Origin: Lethocerus indicus
Taxonomy: Eukaryota; Arthropoda; Insecta; Hemiptera; Belostomatidae
DNA length: 64,000 nucleotides
Reading direction: 5' to 3'
Assembly: GCA_019843655.1 (NCBI GenBank)
Contig: JACDQD010000007.1
Span: 21,966,365 to 22,030,364 of the forward strand
A program made the translations under genes and the position numbers. Positions 41,030 through 52,700 of this stretch are shown here, in pieces (within the stretch, counting starts at the first letter, position 1; each line of letters starts with the position of its first letter). Under the pieces are notes generated by a model. It saw only the letters and a program-made list of their open reading frames with translations. It ran no database searches and was not told the origin of the DNA.

Positions 41030-41660
41030 ACTTCGTCGGCTAATGGAATGCTACAGACGGGCAACTAACGGTTTAAGACAAGCGGAGGAAAATTCAAAGT
41101 TCTTCGAAATTTTACCGGGCATTTTCACGCACAACCGATCGCCACGAGTGGTGGCATTCTGCGACAACTGCGAGATTAAAATCGTCGAACCAACAATGCA
41201 CTAAGCGTAGAGTGCCCGCGCACTGAACTTTAAGGCCGTTTCCGAGTCCAGGCCAGAGCGACACTCGGACAACGGCAACGGTACCGTCCGGAGAAAGCGA
41301 AATAGATAGACCGGTGGCGAAAATTCCGGAACAGTAGACCGGTTAGCGTTCAAAGGGGTCAACAACCCTCCGGATTAGGCGGCCGTGATTGAAGGTCGGA
41401 AGGGTCTACCTTTTTGTCGGTCCGACTAACCGGTGTTAGTCACATTTGGAGTGACTCATTTGTGACCGGGGGAGAGGATGGAGCACTTCCAGTCACGATT
41501 CGGGGCCCCGCCACATTTCCGAACTGATTAATACTTCCTTCCTGGGGCCGACCGCTATATACAGGGAAGTTATATAAATAACTCGCCTGTCACCTCCATC
41601 CAAATTTAATCCATTCATTTTTAATCCATTATACCAGAATCAAGGGGTGTATAATTCACC
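41030..41660. promoter_or_regulatory. GC-rich block with three K50-type homeodomain words, candidate enhancer
   Basis: TAATCC occurs at 41607-41612 and 41622-41627, exactly 15 bases apart in the repeated context TTTAATCCATT. The reverse word GGATTA is at 41372-41377. ACCGGTTAG (41338-41346) and AACCGGTGTTAG near 41429 resemble Grainyhead-type sites. The left two-thirds is GC-rich and the right end is AT-rich. The paired, evenly spaced sites are visible; function is inferred. Confidence 0.35.
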
Positions 41661-43954
41661 CCTGCTAAATTTCGATTGTGTAACATCGAAATGATAGGAG
41701 GAAAAGTTGCCGATAGATTGACAGAGAGGCCATAAAATAGGCCATATTTTGTGGCGAATTGCGAAAACAAAATTGAACTTCGCTAATCATAAAAACCGCT
41801 CCGGCCACGATCCAATAGACATAAGAATTCCGTTTACAGGGTTATATTACAGGAGCTTTCACGAATCAAACACACGAAGTTTGAATGCCGCGAAACGGGG
41901 GCACCGAGCATAGATGGACGGTTGCCATTATTTATTAATATTTTATTGAGCATTGAACGCTCCCTTCTTCGGAACCCTATTGTACTTCGCTGGGACCAGT
42001 GCAAAACGGTTTCACTCTCTCGATCCGGGTCACCGCTCGAACCGGTGTTTCTACCGAGTGATAGGGACAGCCAAAAACAAATTAAAATAAAAAAGATCTG
42101 CGATCAAGACTATGTATGTCTTATAATATTTCCTACATTTGCAAATTATTTACTTAGTATTGTGAACGCACTGGACGAGGCCCCGGTGCCACTATACTGC
42201 ACTTGAACGAGTCTGTTTTCGTCCCCAAAATAATAATAATAATCCCTAAAATAATAATGCCGGTATTATTTCTGTCCGCTGTTTGCCTAACCCATCCATC
42301 ATAACCGATAACCGATATCGGCTCAACGAGTATTCCGCTCTCACAGTTTGAATAACTACTTACGATCTCGCTGTTGGCCAACAGGTCGCATCGACTATGG
42401 TCGGTTTTGAAACGGAGAAGGCCGGACGGTTTTATTGTCTGATCGCTTCCATATCAAAATCGAAAATTTCATTCATGATACTGACAGTTACATTCTATTG
42501 TCTTTTGGGTTCGGCCACTACTTCTTTCGAAATATATCTCAGCATTCATTGTACGCAATATTCACATCGTCGATTAAACACAATGTTTATACGCATCTTC
42601 TGTGTTTCATCAGATTTTCTTCGCCCAATATTCAACTGGGGACAGGGATGTGGCGTGAACGCACTGGACACGGAGTTCAATATTAGGCCAAATGTTTAGG
42701 AAGAATCAATATGTTGCTCCTTCGTTTTTCTTTATAGTTTGAATTACGAATATATAAAGAGAAGGAATGTTTAAGAAAATAGTGTGTAGCATGAAACGAA
42801 AAAATATAATTAAATTTGGCTATAAAGAACGGAAGAATGTACAAAGCCCGCAACTACCTCGTCAGTTCTAGTAATGCAGGGAGGTACTTACGATTGTCGG
42901 CTGTCGATGAAGCATCCTGTCAGCACAATCACGGCTGGTAGCATTACTAGTGGAACAATATTGAGCCCAGGACCAAACAAGCGTGACGAGGCGGAATATA
43001 ACACGAGCAAGGAAACTTTATATTGAATTGCAAGATCTGACGATGCGAGACGACACCGCTTTAAAAAACTACGTAATTAAAACATTATTAATTATCTATC
43101 GCGCGAAAAAGACGGGTAAAATACAGGTCTTTTTTAAACTATAAACTCCCAAAGGCTGAAACACAAAGGAATTCAAATTTTTCGAAGTGCACGGCTGTTT
43201 TATGGACCCTATCGCTATCGCAGTTGGACAGGAACAAATATTATAGATTTACATAAAGAAATTATTCCTTCACCTATACAAATATTAACTTTAACAAATA
43301 TTTAATTGTTGGACCGACGGTGCATTTATCATAAAATGTATACTGTAATATGTATAAACAAAAGTATAATACGCGTACAGTATACGTACATTAAACTGTG
43401 TACGGTTTTATAGTAAATTATGACTAAAATTCAGTTCCATCTAGAGTAAATCAGCGGAAAGAGGGCTGTTCTCGATTTGTTTCTTGGTTGGTTCTAGGCC
43501 CCGCCTCCTTGTCCGATATATCTCTGTATCTATATCTTTAGTGTCAATACTATCAAAATCATTTTGTCTATATAAATAAAACTGATAACCTAGCCATTGT
43601 TAAAACACAGTTATGCAATTCTTGATATCCTAACCAGTTCGGTTAGAACCAGTTCGGCTGTTATAAAATTACGTATATTCTAACATTTTATAAATTGTTA
43701 TTGGATAATTTTTTTATTGTAATTTTTATCATTGCGTCAGACAGGTTAGAAAATGACCAATAATAAAAACTGATAATAAAAATGTTCCATCATAACACAA
43801 GCATTGCGATTCAAAAAAAATCACTGAATGGGATAACATTTATACACAACATGAAATTGAATGAAGTTTTGACAGTATTGCTGTTAAGTGATTTTTACAT
43901 ATTGAAAACAAATGTTTAAGAACCAGAAATAACTTGCCTTGGAACCTCAAAACA
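41661..43954. other. Non-coding stretch
   Basis: No gene is recognised. It contains AATAAT runs near 42226-42260, ATAACCG twice at about 42301-42313, the hairpin element at 42868-42950, and a 15-bp tandem duplication (AACCAGTTCGGTTAG at 43632-43646, repeated with changes at 43647-43661). From 43060 to 43950 the DNA is AT-rich. Confidence 0.55.
42868..42950 (+). repeat. Best hairpin-family copy, 83 bp with perfect 10-bp terminal arms
   Basis: CTAGTAATGC at the left end (42868-42877) is the exact reverse complement of GCATTACTAG at the right end (42941-42950). Further pairing is visible inside: GATTGT with ACAATC, and GCTGTCGATG with CATCCTGTCAGC around an AAG loop. The core GTCGATGAAGCATCCTGTCA is shared in diverged form with 31461 and 19051. 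The outer GTAATGC and GGTACTT words recur at 60444-60480. It could be a foldback/MITE element or a structured RNA precursor. Confidence 0.55.
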
Positions 43955-44048
43955 GTAGAGAAGCAAACAGGGTCCAATAAATCGATAAGTCAATTTATTT
44001 AAAACTGGACATTCAAACGTTTCAACACGTGTTTAAACTCAGATAACC
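43955..44048 (+). repeat. Left arm (core) of a diverged long inverted repeat
   Basis: GTAGAGAAGCAAACAGGG through CAATTTATTTAAAACTGGAC to AACTCAGATAACC matches the reverse complement of 46713-46797. There are about four mismatches in the first 58 bases and two in the last 26, plus one small gap. Weaker similarity continues inward to about 44185 (AGCAGGATATTTATTTATT against CCTGCCCAGAATATTTG) and possibly some way outward. Confidence 0.85.
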
Positions 44049-46712
44049 AATTAATAAGAAGCACAGCCAACAAGGATAAATCAAGATTAAACAATATAAA
44101 TACCTGGGCACTAACCACACAGTCATTTAAAAGCCTAACCCTCAGCAGGATATTTATTTATTTATTATGACGAGTGTTTATGTTTATTGAATAAGTCAGG
44201 GCATCCGGATTGCCCTGTCATTGCACTTCTACTATAAGTGTCAGTGTAAGTGTAATTTTCGCTCTCATACTGCCTGATGGCCAGTTCTTTTAAATTAACG
44301 TCCGTGCTAATTTATTTCCTAGACTTTTCCACGTTTTCAAGCAGACTATGCCTGCGCGAGGAGGGAAAACCCTTCGATCCGGTGCTAATCGATTGCTTGG
44401 AAAAAACCCTTCCCATAAACTAACCTTGTACGGTTTTACCGTGGCTGGGGCAATATCAAGTAGAAACTTGCCGCCAATTAGGAGAGCGAGGGACGCTAAA
44501 CATAGACAAGGGGGGCGGCTAGTTGAGGGGGGCTAGACAAACATAGTCTGAGGAAGATGGAGGTTGGCCTTTCATTAAGCGGGTTTCCGTCCCTTTCATT
44601 AAGCCCCGTTCACTAACACCAGAATAGCGCTATTTTTAGCGTTTCTGTAACACAATTCTTTTTGTCGTCTCTCTCACTCTTTCGACAATGGTCTGTCTCT
44701 TCCCTACATTTCGGAACCGCCACCACGGCTGTATTTATCCCAAGGCAATAAACTGAAAAAGAGTGGGAGAAGAAAAGATAGGGTAAATATCGAGTTTGAG
44801 ATAAGAGGTATCGAAGAAACAGAAAAAAAAGAAAAAACACTTTTTTGGATAAGGATTCGATCTTCTGCTTTTCATACGATACCGAATTTGACGATAATAC
44901 GTATAAGAGAAGAAATAATTTTCTCTACCATTCCACGCTTTAGGATCGATCACCTTCTAGTCGCCCTGTAGAGTCACCCACTTGCCGATTTGGCAATACC
45001 GTAACACCCATGTCAACGCTTATTGAGAAATTCATATATAATTTTGGTTATTGAAAACACCACCGCATCGAACATCTACATCAGTCGCTAGGCACGACAG
45101 CGAGAATCAGAAACCGGTCTAGCTTAGACCAGAAAATAGCGGGGTTGATGGATATTTTTCGGAAATGTCTAAAACTTTGTTATGAAACATGCTGGGCTAA
45201 AGACCGCGGTGCCAACTTAGAGAATAAATACTAACCAGTCGTGATTGTATATTCTATAGCAATTTTATTTGACTAAGGAGACACGCTCAATTATCCTGCG
45301 ACTATGTGACTGTAACCGTCGGAATGCTACTGACGATAGCGAGACTGTATTTGTTCCTATTAATGTTTCTTTTTTTGGAGGGAATTGCAAAAATCATTGC
45401 GAGGTAAAGAAAAGCAAAGCGAGATTTTTAAGCCAGCATTCAAGCCTATTAGACACTTCACCGATCATCGTAGAAAATATAGGAAATAAAGTGAAAATGA
45501 CTTACGAACAGCAAGATGTGTAGTTGTAGTAATCAACACTTACCTGAAAAGAAAAAAAACATATTAATTTACATTTTAATCGACGTTCAAACAATGGTGC
45601 GTGCATTAAAAGAGACCCACTTATGTGGTTATATTATTGAATAAATTAATATTAATTAATACACAATAAAAATATTATTTGTAAGGAGTGGACTAAAATT
45701 CAGATAATGTATTATTTTTAGTTCATCGTGATACCAGAACGTCGGGGTTATTAGTTGCAAGATTACACGCTCAACAGAAGGCTCTGTGTTTCAATAAAAT
45801 CATGCATTATCAACTGTAAACGAGAAAATTATAATATTTGAAATAGTATACATATTTAATGAACACGTAACTCAAAAGTTCAGAACTATAGTGAATATCG
45901 CCAAAGGGAATCATCTGATTGTTTAAGGTATTATCCATTTTGTTCTAACAATTAAAACAACGTAAAACACAGTCGTTCAGAACGGCTGAACGCTTCAGAG
46001 TCTTACAAAGAGCACAACCTAAATAGGCGAAGATACGAATTGAAGTTCTCCCTTAATTGTGATTGCATCCAGCGTAGCGGACAATAGATGTTGCAATGAA
46101 ATTAATTTGCAGTAGAGTCACGACACGAGACCAGATGCCCGGGAAGCCAATTACATTTCAATTACATCCGGGGGAAGACATAGGTCAATAGGCGATATAA
46201 TTTAGTTAAAGTAGACATAAAATAGAGAATAAAGGACAGGTATGAAGCTAATTGCAAGTCCCCAAAATAAAAGACGAAATTTGTACTTTTCCCCGATTGA
46301 ATTCCACAATTTCTGTCATCACTAATTTCCGTAATACTGTGCGAAGAACCTGGTTTAACAGGAGTCGCCCCTGCTAGTAGTGGGTTCGTTACACATTTGC
46401 GAAGAACATGCTCAACCCCGACAGTAGGAGTCCGATGACAAAGCAGTCAGGATGCCCCACTGGCAACCGAAATGCTCAAGTGCCTCCCTAATCTAACAGA
46501 GACGCTGAAACCGATCTAGCATAATACCAATAGAGCATAATACCAACAATGCATATGATATTAGGTTATAATAAAGATGATTAACATGCACGCTCAACAT
46601 AAAAGCTATGTTAATAAAAAAACAAATATTCTGGGCAGGATTTAGCTATTAACGGAACGTGGGGAATGTAGTTATACCGTTTAATCTGAATTTGTTCATG
46701 TTTTCACTAATG
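44049..46712. mobile_element. Interior of the inverted-repeat pair: possible non-autonomous element or unique DNA between two repeat copies
   Basis: The first 140 bases and the last 120 or so continue the inverted similarity of the arms. The middle is mostly unremarkable. There is a GC-richer patch at 44340-44620 with CCTTTCATTAAGC repeated at 44568-44580 and 44592-44604. A 17-bp near-palindrome GGGCATCCGGATTGCCC lies near 44200. AGCATAATACCAA is repeated near 46517-46545. No transposase, reverse transcriptase or other mobile-element protein is encoded. If the arms are terminal repeats this is a non-autonomous DNA element; otherwise it is ordinary DNA between two old copies. No target-site duplication could be defined. 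Confidence 0.35.
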
Positions 46713-46797
46713 GGTTATCAGAGTTTACACACGTGTTGGATGTCCAGTTTTAAATAAATTGACTTATCGAGTTATTGTGCCCTGTTTGCTCCTCTAC
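46713..46797 (-). repeat. Right arm (core) of the long inverted repeat
   Basis: On the minus strand this reads GTAGAGGAGCAAACAGGG, then TCGATAAGTCAATTTATTTA and CAACACGTGTGTAAACTC, matching 43955-44048. The left copy has a 9-base insertion between the ACTGGACAT and CAACACGTGT words. Divergence of several per cent suggests the two copies are not recent. Confidence 0.85.
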
Positions 46798-49700
46798 TTT
46801 TGGTGTTGCGCTAGAGGGGATTATTATACCAGAATTGCGATATTTAAAACAATTGCTACGTAATGTATATAAAAAAAATGATTTTTTTATAAAGATTATT
46901 TTTAATTACATAATTAGAGGCCTCAAGTGGTTCGATCCAGGCGGAAGGATCGAATCCAAAAATAGTATTGATTACGTAAAAAAATTATTTTGAAAATTTT
47001 GGCAAAAACTGAATTTTATAATCGAAACATATTTCAGTAAAAATAAGTACACTCCAAATATTGTGAGCGAGGGAGTTCCGTCCATGCTAAGGAGTTAGTT
47101 GAACCCGAAGGAGGAGTTGGGTGGGGGACGGAGTAAAAACAAGGAAGAATGCGTGTTTAGGTGAATTCCATGCGTGGCTTCTCTAGCCGGCAGTAGCTAT
47201 TTGTGTAGGGCGGCTTGTGGCCATCTCAAGACTCAGGATGTCCCTAATTAGTGGGGGCAGCCCTCCGCCCACCTCCGCCACAACACCTCGCTCCATTCCA
47301 CTCCCGGATTTGTTTGTACGAGTCAAATTAACAGCTGTAGCCCTTCCTGCAGAGGGCTCCTTGGGGAGTCCAATTTACGACATTTTTATCTGCCGCCGGC
47401 ACCGGACTCCATTTTGACGAGTAGCACTTCTTTAGGGTAATTATTTGTTTAACTCGTCCGAGCCTCCGTCGTTATATTCGCTCCTGTATTCCTTATAATG
47501 GCCGATCCCCGGTGGCTATTATACTGGGGAATTAATGTTGAGAGTTATAAACTGTTTAAAAATACAACCGCTTCTGATAAAACAGAAGATCTCTTTAAGA
47601 ACCAGGGGGTCGTCTCACTCCATGCCTCGTCAGTAATACTGCGTACTGATGGGATATATTTCTTGAGTGCCCACCAATTTGAGCTTTCTGTGGCATTCAG
47701 GCGAGCAGAAATCCGACAATTCCAAACTGTGCTCGGGAATGAAATCATTTCGAAGTTTGAAGCCCTCAATAGCTTAATAAAAATTTATATCGATATTTCC
47801 ATTAGTTTATTGTAATACCCATTAGACTGTCTCATATTGTCCGGTCGGAGGGCATAAATCTTGCATCCCGTGCTTATAATTCGATATGGTTACGGTGAGT
47901 TAACAGATGGTGGAGCGGGGTTCGACACGAATAGTCGATGCTGCAAATAGGCACAATTACAGCGGTACCGGAAGCGATCTTGTAATCCGCCATTACATAA
48001 CTCCACTCCGCTGCCCAAGCCTCGGTTTCATGTTTAACATTGTTGCTTTTTGTAGTATCAAGGAAGTATTTCCGATAATACATTAATGTTACAGGAAACC
48101 CTCGATACGAACAATTTTGAACTGGGAATAATCCAAGAGAAATGCTTGCCGCTTTCTTATGAGAGACCAGAAATAAGGACTCATGATTTTTACGCCAATC
48201 CTGACTCGGCGTATATTCTGGAATTATTCAGTCTTCTATAGGGCTTTCGTGGTTTATTTCAGGACAGTGAAACTAAGGCTTCGTCTATAAAAAGTAAATA
48301 AATAAATATATATATTTATATCAGGCACGTTTTGATTTCTGAGGGGGTTCTTATTGTTGACCAATATTTAGTGCATTGTTCGGCCACAATGAACAATGCG
48401 CGTTGTTCGATTTGAAGTATACGCGTGAAAGAATTGCAAAATACCCTACGTAGAAAATTCGATTTATTTTTAAACAGCTTTTAATGAACAACAACAATCG
48501 ATATAGTTAATTTTGTAAAGACGGAAAGCTATATTTACAATCAATGTATTTAATGTGACATTAAACTCCGATTCGTCGTCGTGACACCAAGATATTGGAG
48601 TGTTTCCAAACCTCAATGAATGTAGAGACTTTAAAAATATTAATAAATAAGTGATAAGTGAACTTTTCCTTTCGTTATTTATAGAGCAGACGCCCAGATG
48701 ACCGAATCCAGAAGTGACTATTCTGAGATAACCGACGTTGATGTATTTCGCTTTCAGAATATTTTCTTCCTTCACCTTTAAACTAACATATTTATCTCTT
48801 AGGAACGATACGAATGTCTACTTCCTTGTTTAGGTTTGCTGTCTATGTTAGCTGTGCTGTCTTTTTGTTGGAATTAAGTTTTTCGATTTTCAACATTGCA
48901 CGGGTGCGATAATGATTATTTATCTCTCTTAATTGTATTTGTTAATAAAGACCGGGTGAAAGTCACAATTCGTATACTACTAGAAATGATCCGTGTCGCG
49001 GCGAACTCTGATCAAACGCGGTTTCCGGCGGAAATGTTACATCTTCAGCGGCTATTCGGGTGTCGGACATTCCCGGACGACCACTCATCGTTTCCGTCCA
49101 CCGGACACTGTCGCGTGACTGTACGTACGCGCCGCGTCTGCTTGCCATTGCCTGAAGGTATGCCCAATTTGTAGGCGCGGCTGTCCGACGCGGAGCTATA
49201 TCGGCAAGACTACTAACAATTACCGATCTATATTCTCGCCGAACACGCCGCACTTCCGTCGCGGCACCCGCCGTGAGGGTTTCATTTAGCGCAAAAGTGT
49301 GGAACATCAATAAATTTCCTCTTGGAGAAGTTTCCGTAATGTATTTTTTAAATACTTATTTTATACAAGAATCCACAAGGCACATAAGCAGTTCTCACGA
49401 ATCATTACAATGGAATATTGGACGGTTCGTATTCGTTTTCGACCTGATACTTCCCTGAACCGTCGGTAACAATGATGGTAACTATATCAACCGATAATTG
49501 ATGTATTAGTTAAGCGGTTTAGTATAAGGAGCGTGCATTGGGCAATCTGCACGGCCTGTAATTAGCCTGCAGTGTATCGGGACGCTTCCCACAGTGCGGA
49601 CCCAGCGCAATCCCGGTTTCAATCTCCGCGCCGGAGAAGGTGTATTGTGAGATGAACACATCCCTTCCTCGGCTGTTCCGCCTTCGCAAGCTCTATCCGG

Positions 49701-52700
49701 GCTCCAATTGTCCGTCTAGTCTGCAGTCGGATTTTGTTACACTTTCTCCCGTTTCTGGTATGCTCGAGCGACTTCCCGTCGACGCAAGCGTCAAACTACT
49801 AATCCTTTTCTGAATCGTTTTCGTTAAAAAAAATGTATACAAGATTTGACTGAAATTTGAGATTTTGACTAGACTAGACTGGGCGGTTTCGGATGCCAAA
49901 GTTCATCGATTTCGGTCCGCAGGGATGACATGTTGAGGATTGTTATTGAAATTCCAGAATCGTAAAAAACCGATATAAAAGATGATAAAAGCATGGAATT
50001 CGATGCGAAGATGCATCACCCCCATCATCACAAATGGGCTCGTGTTATCTATAGAACAATGTACTAATCCCGACAAAAATAAATGATGGGCCGTATTTCG
50101 AATTGCTACGAAAGCGGAAATAAAACGGAAAAGCGTCGGCGATTAACCAAGAGAATGGTAAAATATATGCTCCTCGTTTAGTAACGGCCCATTACACCTT
50201 ATGTGTCATTACCTTAAGCTGGCTGCGAGGAGATATATATGAGGCCGAGCGATTTCAACTCTTTGTTATGCCCTAACAACGTAATATAATTCCGATTGGC
50301 TCAGGTTGTTAGAGAATATGTGACGTGGCGTGTAAGACTCAAGAGTTCTGTTCTTTCACTTCCTGACATGAGAATCTCCTCAGATACCGGAATTGCCAAA
50401 TTTGCTTAATTTTTGTTATCCTTTCTGTAAGTAAAACCAACGCGAACAGGAGCTCTTGCGCATTACTTGTACTTAGTACTTGTAATAAATAAAAGTAGCC
50501 GGCACATGTGAGCCGGTTTATATAGTTTATATATTCTGTACGTAGGAAACATTAAATACAACTTAATTAAAATATTAATTAAAAATCGGCTGCCACACTG
50601 TATACTCATACGCATTTTATATACTTGAAGGATTGCAAGGGAGGGTTTTTTAGCCGGAGAATTTCTCACCTCCCTTTGTTATATATGTTTTAAATAAGCG
50701 TAAGGTATATTGTTTCTTCTTGGCTCTCTCGCCTATTTTCTTCGTGGTTTTTGGAGTAATTGGGCTTCTGAGCAGAACACTGGAATAGAGGGTTCTTTAG
50801 ATTGTCTCAATGTCTGTCTGTTATTTCTACTATTATGTCAGCTATTATTAGTCGTCGATTGGATCGTCAATGGAATGCCTAAGACGAGCCACCGCCAACG
50901 GTATGTGGGTGTAAACCCCTGTTCTAGTGGTTAAAGAGTGTCGTTGCTATTAACGATACGGGAATAGAAAATTCACCAACCTCTCCCGGATTTCTACCCA
51001 CTTACTTCTATTCTCTACCGGGGAAAACAAAAAAAGTCGATTAGATAAAGAAATTAACTAGGATGAATGGACGGCCACGTGTGCAAACAGGGGGCGAGTT
51101 ATCGAGGGCCCGACGATAAAACAGGGCGCTAGCCGAAAAAGGTTCCCGGCTTGGACCAGGTTAACGCCGCCAGATAACAGATCACCTCAAGGCGTTTAGA
51201 GTTCTTTTCGACAGAGCGTTTCCTGGCTTGTACATTACTTTTTCTATAGAGGTTCGTGGACAATTATTAGATATTGTGTATTATTATACATTAGACGTGG
51301 ACCAATAGGAAATATTCCGTACACAGATAGTATGTTGTAGCATGTCTTTTAATCAGTTGAAATTAGCTCATGAACGAAAATTCGATTCTTCCTAGTGTCA
51401 CGCTTAACAGAGTTAATATTCGTTTAGAATAGGTTACTAAACAAATTGTTGGTTGTAGGATGGCGCGGAGGTTGGTACCGGGGAGGCGTATATTCGATTA
51501 ACCCTTATTGTATTATTGAAGCCCCTCTGAGCGAGCGGCGATTAGGATGTGCGTCAACGGATTGCCTCTAAGCGATCGTGTCAGCGATGGAATATTTTTC
51601 GAGACGCCCAACCGGCTATCGGGTCGCAAATCCGGTGAGCCCGGCAAAATACGGCCGGATATTGGCCGGTCGATCCTGGGACAGGCGTAAACAACGACGA
51701 CGGCATATTTTAGTCCAGATGTCCCCCACCATATCGACCCACAAAACTTTCAAAAACTGTATCTAAACGCAAAATATTCTAATTTCATCGACGTTTCAAA
51801 ATTTTATAATGCCGCTTCCATGCTTTACCTCCCGTCGCCCCTTTTATCCCCTGTAATTCTAGCGGGTTTTAATAGACATTTGGAAATGGAAACGACGAAT
51901 TCTATTATCTCGAGGGCAATGACAACAACAGAGCAGAAATTAAATCAGTGGGGCAGGTTTTTTTAAAAGCCCAATCAGCGCCCGAGCGCCGGACATCGGT
52001 GTTTCTTAGCACCGATTATCAGCTGTGACGCTAATCGCAGCCCGTGCCGCGGCTAACATGATTATGATTGACACGACAACCGTTTTAGCGTCAATATGCC
52101 CTCGAATTATGATGCCGTACGCTTACATCCTGACACTCGAGAAGATCGGACGTCCTAACGAGGCCATTTATCAGATCCTGTTAGCCGTTTGTATCCATTT
52201 ATTTGCCAATTATTAGTAAAATATCTTTAGCTCGGCGCTAAACAGGTGTAAGATATTATTTCACTTAAGATTTGAATTGCGTCAGTCCAACTATGTTTTC
52301 TTTGAGTTTATAAACTGAAAATAATTATATTGAAATATTCAAAACTGAGTCTCAGGAATCCACAATTCAAGTTACAAAAAACTGGTTTGTTTTCAACGGG
52401 AGTTGGACAATTCTGACAGTGTTCCGGGGATTCGACTCTTTATGGACCATTTGATATTAATTTACGAGCGGATGATTTTTGGGCAATCCGTTGCGAAAAT
52501 TTCGAGTTCCCATTCAAAATTAGTCCGTTTCGATTCAATCGAAGACCGCTCGGTAGGCGACGGAATTTTTCGCTTGAACGGATCAGAGATTTTTATGAAA
52601 TTGAAGGTGCCCGGCCGTTATGTATTTTTTGTATACAGTAAAATTGTTTTATATATATACATGTAATATATACGCACGTAATATAATGTATTATATATTA

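Noticed and set aside
41048..41080. Possible further copy of the hairpin family (GTCGGCTAATGGAATGC ...)
   Set aside because: Only scattered identities are present; below what I would accept as homology.
46418..46470. Possible further hairpin-family copy (GTCCGATGACAAAGCAGTC)
   Set aside because: The match needs several gaps and no self-complementary arms are visible.
46925..46960. GGTTCGATCC and GGATCGAATCC, resembling a tRNA B box
   Set aside because: No cloverleaf can be drawn around them; the upstream sequence is A/T runs.
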